NCBI RefSeq assembly: GCF_029024105.1
Contig: NZ_CP118963.1
Coordinates: 1,426,001 to 1,490,000 of the forward strand
Length of the DNA stretch: 64,000 nt
From: Acinetobacter lwoffii
GTDB taxonomy: Bacteria; Pseudomonadota; Gammaproteobacteria; Pseudomonadales; Moraxellaceae
Direction of reading: 5' to 3'
Shown in pieces: positions 44,467-53,452 of the stretch. Positions within the stretch are counted from its first letter, which is position 1. Every line of letters starts with the position of its first letter. The translations under genes and the position numbers were made by a program. The notes beneath the pieces are model-generated. The model did not search any database. It saw only the letters and a program-made list of their open reading frames with translations, and had not been told where the DNA came from.

Positions 44467-45576
44467 TTACTGACGACGCAAGTTGTCAATCTTGTTTTCA
44501 TCCAACTCAATCCCCAGACCTGGTCCTTTCGGAATCTCAAGTTCAAAGTTTTGATAGTTGAGTGGGGTTTTCAAAATATCTTCAGTCAGCAGTAGAGGAC
44601 CAAACAGCTCGGTACCGAACGCCAGACTTTCAAAAGTAGAGAACACATGTGCCGAAGCAATCGTGCCCACCGGGCCTTCCAGCATGGTGCCGCCATACAG
44701 ATCAATACCTGCAAGTTTGGCAATCTTGCCTACTTCGCAACCTTCAATCAGGCCACCCGACTGGGCAACTTTGACTGCAAATACAGAAGAACCGTTTTGT
44801 TTGGCAATCTCATACGCTGAGTGCGGGCCCATTAACGATTCGTCTGCCATGATGGCAACATCAAAACGTCGGGTCAGACGGCGCATAGCGTCCAGGTTAT
44901 CAATTGCACATGGCTGTTCGATCAGATCAACACCGCCATCTTGCAATAACTGGATGCCTTTAATCGCTTCCAGTTCTGACCAGGCACGGTTCACATCGAC
45001 ACGGATCGAAACGTCTTTGCCTAAGGCTTTCTTAATTGCCAGCACATGTTCAACATCTTCTTCTACCGGACGAGAACCGATTTTCAGTTTGAAAATGTTG
45101 TGGCGTTTTGCCGCAACCATTTTCTCTGCTTCAGCAATATCTTTTTCGGTATTGCCAGAAGCCAATACCCAAAGAACTGGAATACTGTCACGTAAGCGGC
45201 CACCGAGGACTTCGCTTAATGGCAAACCTAAACGTTGTGCCTGAATGTCTAAAAGTGCAGTCTGAATCGCACATTTAGCAAAACGGTTACCATTAATATT
45301 CTTTTTGATTGCTTGTAATGTCTGTGCAACATTTAAACCGGATAATGTTTTTAAAAGAGGCGCAAAATAAGTTTCAATATTTACTTTTACGCTTTCCGGG
45401 CTTTCATCACCATAACCTAAGCCACCGATAGTTGTTGCTTCACCCCAACCGATGTAACCATCTTCAGTGGTGATTTTGACCAATACCAGGGTCTGGGTTT
45501 GCATCGTCGCCACTGCCATCTTGTGAGGGCGAATGGTTGGAATTTCTACCAGCAAGGTTTCAACTGACTTATACAT
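44467..45576 (-). CDS. catB: muconate cycloisomerase
   Basis: 369 residues of the enolase superfamily. Catalytic lysines lie in NIFKLKIGSRP (K163/K165), metal ligands in IRVDVNRAW, LIEQPC and IMADES, and the second Lys in FAVKVAQSGG. It lactonises cis,cis-muconate to muconolactone. It is the first gene of the minus-strand array and is divergent from the LysR gene. The 115-base gap contains two BenM/CatM-type operators. Confidence 0.95.
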   Translation of the reverse strand: MYKSVETLLVEIPTIRPHKMAVATMQTQTLVLVKITTEDGYIGWGEATTIGGLGYGDESPESVKVNIETYFAPLLKTLSGLNVAQTLQAIKKNINGNRFAKCAIQTALLDIQAQRLGLPLSEVLGGRLRDSIPVLWVLASGNTEKDIAEAEKMVAAKRHNIFKLKIGSRPVEEDVEHVLAIKKALGKDVSIRVDVNRAWSELEAIKGIQLLQDGGVDLIEQPCAIDNLDAMRRLTRRFDVAIMADESLMGPHSAYEIAKQNGSSVFAVKVAQSGGLIEGCEVGKIAKLAGIDLYGGTMLEGPVGTIASAHVFSTFESLAFGTELFGPLLLTEDILKTPLNYQNFELEIPKGPGLGIELDENKIDNLRRQ

Positions 45577-45616
45577 AATACGGGTTCACATTCTTGCTTT
45601 AATGCTTTGACTTGAT

Positions 45617-45631
45617 ATACCTTAAAAGAAT
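45617..45631. promoter_or_regulatory. BenM/CatM-type operator, near catB
   Basis: ATAC-N7-GAAT on the plus strand, that is ATTC-N7-GTAT on the minus strand, one base off the ATAC-N7-GTAT consensus. It lies 41 bases from the catB start codon and probably overlaps its promoter. Confidence 0.6.
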
Positions 45632-45668
45632 AATGTTGATTGGTCTAAGATCGATTTAGCATTTTTTT

Positions 45669-45683
45669 ATACTTTAAAGGTAT
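45669..45683. promoter_or_regulatory. BenM/CatM-type operator, consensus site
   Basis: ATAC-N7-GTAT (ATACTTTAAAGGTAT), a perfect match to the site recognised by BenM and CatM. It lies 8 bases before the regulator's own start codon, so binding should also repress the regulator. Confidence 0.75.
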
Positions 45684-45691
45684 TCAGAGCC

Positions 45692-46603
45692 ATGGAACTC
45701 AGACATTTACGTTACTTCGTTGCCGTCGTCGAAGAACAAAGTTTTACCAAAGCGGCAGAAAAACTGTTTATTGCTCAACCACCTTTGAGCCGACAGATCC
45801 AAAATTTAGAGCAAGAGCTCGATATTCAGCTATTTGAGCGTGGTAGCCGCCCGTTAAAAACCACCGAAGCCGGTCAATTTTTCTATCAGCATGCTGTTAA
45901 ACTTTTGTCTAATGCTGAAGAAATAAAATCGATGACCAAACGGATTGGAATTGCTGATCGCACCATAACCATCGGTTTTGTTGGCTCTTTATTGTTTGGT
46001 TTGCTGTCACGGATTTTATTTTTATTTAAGCAGCAGCATCCTTATCTCAAAATCGAGATGATGGAAATGAATACCTATGAACAGATTCAGGCGCTGAAAG
46101 AAGGAAGAATTGATGTCGGTTTCGGCCGTTTAAGAATCTCGGATCCTGCGATAAAACGCGTGTTATTACGTGAAGAACGCCTAGTGGTGGCGGCTCATTC
46201 AAGTCATGTACTGGCTCATCGTGAAGATATACATTTATCTGAACTGGTCGATCAGCATCTGTTCTTATATCCGAATACTGGAAAGGCAAATTTCTCTACC
46301 CAGGTGCGTGGCATATTTTCCGAGTATGGTCTGGAGCCGAAAAATATCCGGATTGTCCGTGAGTTACAGCTGGCACTGGGCTTTGTCGCTGCCGGAGAAG
46401 GCGTCTGCATCGTACCGGAAAGCGCACAAAACATTAAATTGGCCCATCTCAACTTTGTACCTCTAGCAGATGCTTTTGCGGTGAGCCCTGTCTTTATGGC
46501 CATGCGCAATATGGATGAAAGTGAATACATCCGTTACCTGTTTGATGCTGTGTATCAAGTCTATGATCTTGAAGCTCTAAAATACGATCGATCGGTATTT
46601 TAA
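45692..46603 (+). CDS. LysR-family regulator of benzoate/catechol genes (BenM/CatM type)
   Basis: 303 residues. The N-terminal LysR helix-turn-helix (SFTKAAEKLFIAQPPLSRQIQNLEQELD) is nearly that of BenM/CatM. The effector domain begins TITIGFVGSLLFGLL. Residue 160 is Arg, as in BenM, where Arg160 belongs to the benzoate-binding site. CatM has His there. Position 293 is Leu in straight counting, with Tyr at 291, so the second diagnostic residue is unclear. The protein should activate catB and the ben genes with cis,cis-muconate, perhaps also benzoate. It is the only such regulator in the island. Confidence 0.9.
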   Translation: MELRHLRYFVAVVEEQSFTKAAEKLFIAQPPLSRQIQNLEQELDIQLFERGSRPLKTTEAGQFFYQHAVKLLSNAEEIKSMTKRIGIADRTITIGFVGSLLFGLLSRILFLFKQQHPYLKIEMMEMNTYEQIQALKEGRIDVGFGRLRISDPAIKRVLLREERLVVAAHSSHVLAHREDIHLSELVDQHLFLYPNTGKANFSTQVRGIFSEYGLEPKNIRIVRELQLALGFVAAGEGVCIVPESAQNIKLAHLNFVPLADAFAVSPVFMAMRNMDESEYIRYLFDAVYQVYDLEALKYDRSVF

Positions 46604-46834
46604 TCGCTAAAAATCGTGTGAATGATATAGCACTAAAAACCGATGAGGATGCGATAAAAACAAGCTGTTTTTAAAAACATCATGATTGAATAATATATTT
46701 ATTAATTAATTGAATAGTTTAATTTTGACCCAGACCTTATAGGTATAAAGCCATGCCTATTCAGTTTTAGACATTTTTTCCTATTTTCTGCATTGTGAGC
46801 AGCATAAGTTGAACTTCACAATTAGGAGGTGGAG

Positions 46835-48208
46835 ATGTCTACAAATAAAGTGAATATAAATACGCTGATTGATGAAGCAAAATTCACACCCTTTCATTGG
46901 GGTGTTTTGATCTGGTGTTTGCTGATCATTATCTTTGACGGTTATGACCTGGTCATCTATGGGGTGGCATTGCCGCTACTGATGCAAGAATGGTCGTTAA
47001 GTGCAGTGCAAGCGGGAATGCTGGCCAGTACTGCCTTATTCGGGATGATGTTCGGTGCCATGAGTTTCGGTACTTTATCCGATAAACTCGGCCGTAAAAA
47101 AACCATCATGATCTGTGTGGCTATTTTCAGTGGATTTACCTTTATCGGTGCCTTTGCTACATCACCAGTCGAATTCGGGATTTTACGTTTCCTGGCTGGC
47201 CTTGGAATTGGCGGTGTCATGCCTAACGTCGTGGCATTGATGACCGAATATGCGCCTAAACGCATCCGCAGTACATTGGTTGCCCTGATGTTTAGTGGTT
47301 ATGCCATTGGCGGGATGACTTCTGCACTATTGGGTGCATGGTTGGTGCCACAATTTGGCTGGAAAATCATGTTCCTGCTTGCAGGCGTTCCATTGCTCAT
47401 CTTGCCGATTCTATGGAAATATCTGCCAGAATCCCTGATGTACTTGACCAACAAACAACAGACGGCTCAAGCACACGATATTATTCAAAAGATCTCTCCA
47501 ACACAGGTCATCACCAGTGACACCCAATTTGTACTGAATGAAGTACAAAAAGGGGATGAGGCGCCATTAAAAGCACTCTTTCAACAAGGCCGTAGCTTCA
47601 GTACCTTTATGTTCTGGCTGGCATTCTTTATGTGCCTGTTGATGGTCTACGCATTGGGTAGCTGGTTGCCAAAACTGATGATTCAGGCAGGTTACTCGCT
47701 GGGTGCAAGTATGATCTTCCTGTTCGCCCTGAATATTGGTGGAATGGTAGGTGCAATTGGTGGTGGATATCTCGCAGATAAATTCCATATCAAAAAAGTG
47801 CTGACCATTATGTTCTTATGTGGTGCCATTGCATTGATTCTGCTTGGTTTTAACAGTCCACAATTCGTGTTGTATACCTTGATTACTGTAGCAGGCGCTG
47901 CAACGATTGGCTCACAAATTCTGCTCTATACTTTTGTGGCGCAGTATTATCCATCGACGGTACGTTCTACCGGTATGGGCTGGGCATCAGGTATTGGACG
48001 TATTGGTGCAATTGTTGGGCCGGTACTCACTGGTGCTTTATTAACCATGAATTTACCGCATCAAATGAACTTCTTTGCAATTGCGATTCCTGGCGTAATC
48101 GCTGCGCTGGCAATTTTCCTGGTGAACTTAAAAACTTCCGTAGATGGCCAAGCCCTTGCAACACCTGATGTGAAGCCGAATCCATTGGCAAAAGAAGTGA
48201 CACATTAA
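46835..48208 (+). CDS. benK: aromatic acid:H+ symporter, MFS (BenK-like)
   Basis: 457 residues with twelve membrane helices. The aromatic-acid MFS signature DGYDLVIYGVALPLLM lies in helix 1, followed by the loop GTLSDKLGRKKTIM. The ATG at 46835 has a perfect AGGAGG five bases upstream (46824-46829). A GTG at 46829 would overlap this site and is rejected. It probably imports benzoate or muconate. It follows the regulator with a 230-base gap and precedes a porin gene. Confidence 0.85.
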   Translation: MSTNKVNINTLIDEAKFTPFHWGVLIWCLLIIIFDGYDLVIYGVALPLLMQEWSLSAVQAGMLASTALFGMMFGAMSFGTLSDKLGRKKTIMICVAIFSGFTFIGAFATSPVEFGILRFLAGLGIGGVMPNVVALMTEYAPKRIRSTLVALMFSGYAIGGMTSALLGAWLVPQFGWKIMFLLAGVPLLILPILWKYLPESLMYLTNKQQTAQAHDIIQKISPTQVITSDTQFVLNEVQKGDEAPLKALFQQGRSFSTFMFWLAFFMCLLMVYALGSWLPKLMIQAGYSLGASMIFLFALNIGGMVGAIGGGYLADKFHIKKVLTIMFLCGAIALILLGFNSPQFVLYTLITVAGAATIGSQILLYTFVAQYYPSTVRSTGMGWASGIGRIGAIVGPVLTGALLTMNLPHQMNFFAIAIPGVIAALAIFLVNLKTSVDGQALATPDVKPNPLAKEVTH

Positions 48209-48316
48209 GTTAGATTTCAATCAATAAAGATAATATTCCCAATGATATAGATCGCCATCGTAACGGGTGGTGATCTGTTGCTAGAATCGAAACGCATAAT
48301 AAAAAGCGAGTTTAGG

Positions 48317-49666
48317 ATGAACACGACACAATTATTTAATCAACCAACAATCACATTCAAACGCACAGTTCTGATGAGCATGATGGCAATGAGTTTAGGG
48401 GGCATCAGCTTGTCGACTCAAGCACAAACCATAGCTCAGTCGAATCAGCAGGAAATTGAACAACTTCGCCAAGAAGTTCAGGCCTTACGCGCACTGGTTG
48501 AGCAACAGCAAAGACAGACGGCCGTGGTCACAGCACATGTTGCAGCAACACCCGCCCCAGCAAGCAAACCTGTCATGAAAATTGCCAGTGGTGCCGAATT
48601 TAATCTTTATGGAAATATTCGTGCCGATGCCTCTTATCAGGCTGAAGGTGGTTCAGCAGCACGTATGTATAACCAGATTAACGCTGTACCTTTAGAAGGT
48701 GTCGGTGAGCGTAGTGATGAATTTAAATCTACTCTGGCTGCAACCCGTTTAGGCATGGATTTTAAAGCACCAGTCGGTGCTGGAGATAAAGCTTTAAGCG
48801 GTAAAGTTGAAGTGGATTTTCTGGGCGGCGCAAGCTTTGATAACTTGCGTATCCGTCATGCTTATATCAGCTATGCCAACTGGTTGATCGGTCAAACCTG
48901 GTCGAACTTTGCAGTGCCAGATTATATTCCGGAAACTGTAGATGCATTGGTTTACGCTGGCGGTTCAATTAAACGGACGCCACAAGTTCGTTATACCAGC
49001 ACAATCAGTCCTGAAACCAATCTGGTATTTGCAGTAGAAGATCCTAAAGATGCAACCATTACTGGTATTAAACAGCGTCTACCTGCTTTAACAGCACGTT
49101 TAAATCATAAATTTGCTGATAATCTTACAGTCAGTGCCCGTGCGATGGGGAATGAAAAACGTGTCAATGAAGATGAAAAAACCGCATGGGGTGTAGGGCT
49201 TGGTGCCAAGTATGATGTTGTTCCGGGTACAACGCTCAAAGCTGACTATTACCATGTTAAAGGCGATAGCAGCTTTGTGTCTTATGCAAATACGGGTGTG
49301 ATTACCGCTGCAAATGGCGATTTATTACAAAGCGAATTTGATTCAATTTCAGTTGGCCTAACCCAGCAGTTTAATGACAAATTGCGCGGTACATTGGGTT
49401 ATGGCTATATGAATTTTAGTAATGATCAAGACTATGTTAATGCACTAATCGCCTCAACTCCTGCGGATGCGACACAATCTAATGCGACCAAGGCTAATAA
49501 AGACTTATGGCAAGCTTGGGCTAACGTGTTCTATAGCCCAACCAAGCCTTTAAGTTTCGGTCTGGAATATGTATATGGTGAACGTGAGGCATTAGGTGCA
49601 GCCACGAATGGCAGCACTAAAGGTGAAGATAACCGTATTAATGCGGTGGCTATTTACAACTTCTAA
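48317..49666 (+). CDS. DcaP-like trimeric outer-membrane porin (BenP candidate)
   Basis: About 449 residues. The signal peptide ends ...LSTQAQ near residue 37. It is followed by a short coiled coil (QQEIEQLRQEVQALRALVEQQQ region), then a Gly/Ala-rich linker and a beta-barrel with alternating strands ending in a C-terminal Phe (VAIYNF). The layout is that of DcaP, the dicarboxylate porin of Acinetobacter. Beside BenK it likely admits benzoate or related acids. The ATG at 48317 was chosen because a signal peptide starts there. Confidence 0.82.
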   Translation: MNTTQLFNQPTITFKRTVLMSMMAMSLGGISLSTQAQTIAQSNQQEIEQLRQEVQALRALVEQQQRQTAVVTAHVAATPAPASKPVMKIASGAEFNLYGNIRADASYQAEGGSAARMYNQINAVPLEGVGERSDEFKSTLAATRLGMDFKAPVGAGDKALSGKVEVDFLGGASFDNLRIRHAYISYANWLIGQTWSNFAVPDYIPETVDALVYAGGSIKRTPQVRYTSTISPETNLVFAVEDPKDATITGIKQRLPALTARLNHKFADNLTVSARAMGNEKRVNEDEKTAWGVGLGAKYDVVPGTTLKADYYHVKGDSSFVSYANTGVITAANGDLLQSEFDSISVGLTQQFNDKLRGTLGYGYMNFSNDQDYVNALIASTPADATQSNATKANKDLWQAWANVFYSPTKPLSFGLEYVYGEREALGAATNGSTKGEDNRINAVAIYNF

Positions 49667-49702
49667 GACTTCTTTTGCATAAGATAGTCTGATCTGTAAC
49701 AG

Positions 49703-49730
49703 AAGCGTGGATGAATTAATCCGCGCTTTT
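49703..49730. terminator. shared terminator of the porin and the MocR-type gene
   Basis: AAGCGTGGAT (49703-49712) pairs with ATCCGCGCTT (49719-49728), with a T run after it. It overlaps the end of the convergent MocR-type gene. Confidence 0.7.
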
Positions 49731-51137
49731 GCTATTTTGAAGAATGGTTTCTGCCAGCAGATTGACTGCATCTTCAATCTGGGCTGTCCATTCAAACGAA
49801 CAATTCAGGCGAATATAATGTTGGCTTGCAGGCTCAGGCTTAAACAGCAGTGCAGGGGCAATTGAAATATGTTGTTGAAGTAATTGTTCATAGAGCTGCT
49901 GGGCATCGACTTCTTTAGGCAACTCAATCCAGAGAAAATAACCACTGGAATAATAGTAAATTTCACAGATGCTTCCCAAACGCGCTTTGAGTTCCTGATA
50001 AAATTTCTTTTTATATTTTTCCAGATGCTGCCTTAAATGCCGCAAATGTTTTTCATAATAATGATGTGAAATAAATTCGACCAGCGCATTTTGAAGTAAG
50101 GGACTGACCGTTAAAGTGCTCATGAGCTGTAAGTGCTGAATGGCATCGGAAAATGGGCCGGCATACACCCAACCGACGCGTGCACCCATCCCCAGCGTTT
50201 TCGAAAATGAGGCGCAGTGCAAAACCATCTGATGCCGATCAAAATATTTAACGGGTAGCGGTTTGGATGAACCATAATTTAATTCCTGATAAACATCATC
50301 TTCGATTAAATACACCTGATATTCATACAAGAGTTCCGCAATTCTTTGTTTGATTTCAGAACTGACGGTAAAGCCAATCGGATTATGGGCATTCAGCATC
50401 AGCCAGCACACCTTGATCGGATACTGTTTTAAAGCCTGTTCAAATGATTCCAGATCAAAGCCAAACTGTGGATGTTCCGGAATCGTAATCACCTGTAATC
50501 CCAGACGCTCGGCTGCCTGCCAGGCACCATAAAATATGGTTTGCTGTAGCAGAATAAAATCACCGGGTTGGGTTAAGGCCTGTAAAGACAGATTCAGTGC
50601 TTCTAGTGCGCCGGATGTAATGACAATGTCATCTTGATTGCAGGTAACTCCTTGTAATTGATAACGGTTAGCAATCAGTTGCCGCAAGTTCTGATTGCCG
50701 GGCGGCATATGATTCTGGTTGTTATAACTGCTTTTTCTTTTGGCCTGCTGCGCCAGAATCTGCATAAATTTGGCGTTATATAACAGTTCTGCATTGGGAA
50801 AGGCAGAACCAAAAGGCACAATCTCTGCTGACTGAGTCGATTTTAAATAATTAAATACCACCGAATTGATTTGAATTTTAGGATTTAAACCAATCTGGGC
50901 GGACTGTTTGCTATTGAGCAGCGCTTGAGTGTGTTCTGCAACGTAATAGCCCGATTTGTCTTTGGCATAGACCAGACCTTGTGCTTCAAGTTCCTGGTAA
51001 GCATTGAGTACCGTCATCAGGCTATAACCAGATAATTGGGTCTGTTCGCGAAGTGAAGGCAATTTTTCATGTACCTTCCATATGCCGTTTTCAATCATCT
51101 GACGAATATTCTGTGCCAGTTTTTCAGACTTATACAT
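49716..51137 (-). CDS. MocR-type regulator (GntR helix-turn-helix fused to class I aminotransferase domain)
   Basis: 473 residues. An N-terminal GntR winged helix (KLPSLREQTQLSGYSLMTVLNAYQELEAQGLV) is joined by a linker to a fold-type I PLP domain (residues about 110-465). The PLP lysine lies in CASFSKTLGMGARVGW. MocR proteins use PLP as a sensor and control B6, GABA or amino-acid genes, often next door. The divergent acyl-CoA ligase gene, 379 bases away, is a candidate target. The effector is unknown. Confidence 0.88.
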   Translation of the reverse strand: MYKSEKLAQNIRQMIENGIWKVHEKLPSLREQTQLSGYSLMTVLNAYQELEAQGLVYAKDKSGYYVAEHTQALLNSKQSAQIGLNPKIQINSVVFNYLKSTQSAEIVPFGSAFPNAELLYNAKFMQILAQQAKRKSSYNNQNHMPPGNQNLRQLIANRYQLQGVTCNQDDIVITSGALEALNLSLQALTQPGDFILLQQTIFYGAWQAAERLGLQVITIPEHPQFGFDLESFEQALKQYPIKVCWLMLNAHNPIGFTVSSEIKQRIAELLYEYQVYLIEDDVYQELNYGSSKPLPVKYFDRHQMVLHCASFSKTLGMGARVGWVYAGPFSDAIQHLQLMSTLTVSPLLQNALVEFISHHYYEKHLRHLRQHLEKYKKKFYQELKARLGSICEIYYYSSGYFLWIELPKEVDAQQLYEQLLQQHISIAPALLFKPEPASQHYIRLNCSFEWTAQIEDAVNLLAETILQNSKSAD

Positions 51138-51516
51138 ACACTTTCTTGAACTAAAACTGTTCTAATTATTTTGATTTATAGCATATTTTAAGGTGTTTAA
51201 TATAACAAAAGGGAGGAATAGGATTATTGTCATTCTATTTTTTAAGCTTGAGTCTTGATGTACGACAATTAAAGTGAAAACCAGGTCTCAGATTTTCTGG
51301 GGAAATTTTATCTATACCTAAATTGTATTCCCATTTTTATACGCCTCAGTCACTTGGCTTAATTTGTCACAATTCGATACTTACAAAGTTAGATTTCCTT
51401 GCTAAATTCGATCCACATGATGATAAAAAGTAAGTTAAGGTTTCAGATCGAGCCATCATGCAACTATTACAACGATACGAAAATACGGACCAATAACAAG
51501 CACAAAGGAGTGGAGA
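51138..51516. other. divergent promoter region, MocR-type gene / acyl-CoA ligase
   Basis: 379 AT-rich bases. No ORF, RNA or terminator was recognised. It ends with AAAGGAG at 51503-51509 before the ligase ATG. Confidence 0.5.
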
Positions 51517-53154
51517 ATGCTCGGAAATATGATGTTTCAGCCTTTACTGATCAGCAGCATGATTGAACATGCAGGACGCTATCATGCCGATACCGAGGTA
51601 ATTTCCAAAAATACCGATACCAGTATTACAGTGACCAATTGGGGAGAAATTCATCAAAACTCGAAATGTTTTGCCAATGCATTACAACAACTCGGCTTGG
51701 CGCAGGGAGATCGGGTCGCGACCATTGCCTGGAATAATCATCGCCATTTAGAGTCTTGGTATGCCATTTCTGGCAGCGGCCTGGTCTGTCATACGATTAA
51801 CCCGCGCTTATTTCCGGAACAGCTCATTTTTATTATTAATGATGCTGCGGATCGCGTGGTGCTGTTCGATAAAACATTTGTCCCTTTAATTAAAGCCGTG
51901 AAAGCGCTGTTGACCTCGGTCGAGCATTTTATCTGTCTGGATGCAGCTGATCCGGCAGTTAGAGAAGCGATTCCAGAAGTACAATTTTATGATGATCTGA
52001 TTGCCGGCCAAAATGCAGAATTTGAGTGGCCAACACTTGATGAAAACTCGGCAAGCTCTCTGTGTTATACATCAGGAACCACGGGAAATCCCAAAGGTGT
52101 GCTATTTAGCCATCGATCTACGGTATTACATAGCTATGCCATCATTTTACCTGACTCCTTAAATGTCTCGGCTGCCGACATTATGTTGCCTGTGGTGCCG
52201 ATGTTCCATGTAAATGCGTGGGGCACTCCGTATGCCGCTGCAATGGTCGGATGCACTTTGGTTCTTCCTGGACCGGGTCTGGATGGTGCCAGTCTAGTCA
52301 ACCTGATTGATACTTATCAGGTTTCGGTAGCACTTGGTGTACCAACCATCTGGCAGGGGTTGATTGCCGCCGCAAACCAGTCAGGTTCCAAATTGGAAAG
52401 CCTAAAACGAAATGTAGTGGGTGGATCGGCATGCCCACCGGCGATGCTAAGAGCGTTCAAAGAACAGTTTAATTGTGAAACGATCCATGCCTGGGGCATG
52501 ACGGAAATCAGTCCATTGGGTACAGCGAATCAGCTCAAGACCAAACATTTGCATCTGTCTGATGAAGAAAAATTACAGATTCGTCTATCCCAAGGTCGTC
52601 CACCATTCGGGGTTGACCTACGTTTGACTGATGCAGAAAAAGGGATGCATGAAATTGAACGTGATGGACAGACCACAGGAAATTTACAAGTGAAAGGGCA
52701 TTGGGTCATCAGCCATTATTTCGGCAAAGAAGAGTCTGCACTGACTGCTGACGGCTGGTTTGATACCGGCGATATTGCTACGCTGGATCAGGATGGCTTT
52801 ATGAAACTCAGTGACCGTTCTAAAGATCTAATCAAGTCTGGCGGAGAATGGATTTCATCGGTGGAGCTGGAAAATATTGCCATGGGACATCCGGAAATTG
52901 CGATGGCTGCCGTGATTGCCGCCCAGCATCCTAAATGGGATGAGCGCCCGGTATTGATTGCCATTAAAAAGCCGGACAGCCAGCTAAGTGAAACTGATCT
53001 GCTGGATTATTATGCGGACAAGGTAGCCAAATGGCAGATTCCAGACCGAGTCGTATTTGTTGATGCGATTCCACTCAGTGGTACTGGTAAAATGCTGAAA
53101 AAAGATCTGCGTGAATTATATGGGACTATTCTTTTGGAGCAGGCAGCAGGTTAA
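51517..53154 (+). CDS. medium/long-chain acyl-CoA synthetase (AMP-forming)
   Basis: 545 residues of the ANL superfamily. The P-loop is YTSGTTGNPKG, the A5 motif HAWGMTEISPLG, the A7 Asp is in WFDTGDIATLD, and the catalytic C-terminal Lys is in LSGTGKMLKKDL. The sequence style (MFHVNAWGTPYAAAMVG) resembles AlkK-like medium-chain acyl-CoA ligases. It activates a fatty acid with ATP and CoA. The ribosome site AAAGGAG is strong. A terminator follows, so the gene is probably monocistronic. Confidence 0.9.
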   Translation: MLGNMMFQPLLISSMIEHAGRYHADTEVISKNTDTSITVTNWGEIHQNSKCFANALQQLGLAQGDRVATIAWNNHRHLESWYAISGSGLVCHTINPRLFPEQLIFIINDAADRVVLFDKTFVPLIKAVKALLTSVEHFICLDAADPAVREAIPEVQFYDDLIAGQNAEFEWPTLDENSASSLCYTSGTTGNPKGVLFSHRSTVLHSYAIILPDSLNVSAADIMLPVVPMFHVNAWGTPYAAAMVGCTLVLPGPGLDGASLVNLIDTYQVSVALGVPTIWQGLIAAANQSGSKLESLKRNVVGGSACPPAMLRAFKEQFNCETIHAWGMTEISPLGTANQLKTKHLHLSDEEKLQIRLSQGRPPFGVDLRLTDAEKGMHEIERDGQTTGNLQVKGHWVISHYFGKEESALTADGWFDTGDIATLDQDGFMKLSDRSKDLIKSGGEWISSVELENIAMGHPEIAMAAVIAAQHPKWDERPVLIAIKKPDSQLSETDLLDYYADKVAKWQIPDRVVFVDAIPLSGTGKMLKKDLRELYGTILLEQAAG

Positions 53155-53189
53155 AGCGTCATTTAATCTGAAAATCCCTACATGAAGTC

Positions 53190-53223
53190 AAAAAACTGAT
53201 CTCGAATAGAGGTCAGTTTTTTT
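53190..53223 (+). terminator. intrinsic terminator of the acyl-CoA synthetase gene
   Basis: ACTGATCTC (53195-53203) pairs with GAGGTCAGT (53209-53217, one G-U), followed by seven T residues. Confidence 0.88.
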
Positions 53224-53452
53224 ATGTACAGGCTAAGCAGCGTTGTCTGTTTAAAAATGCTTTTTCTCAATCCATATAGTCTTGATCGATACTTTTAGAT
53301 GATATTGTCCGACAAAAAGTCATATTATATGGCTTAGGCACATAATTTGACCTGTATTGACATGGTCTGAATGTGAGAATTCTTTATCCTGAGCAATATA
53401 ATAATTAGACAGTTGTACATTAATGAAACTGTCTGCGGATAAGGGGATAAAA

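Noticed and set aside
44558..45244. A 228-codon plus-strand frame inside catB
   Set aside because: It is antisense to a clear enolase-superfamily gene and is Ser/Arg-rich low-information sequence, a shadow frame.
46829..46834. GTG start of the BenK-like transporter
   Set aside because: The codon lies on top of the AGGAGG ribosome site. The ATG at 46835 has ideal spacing.
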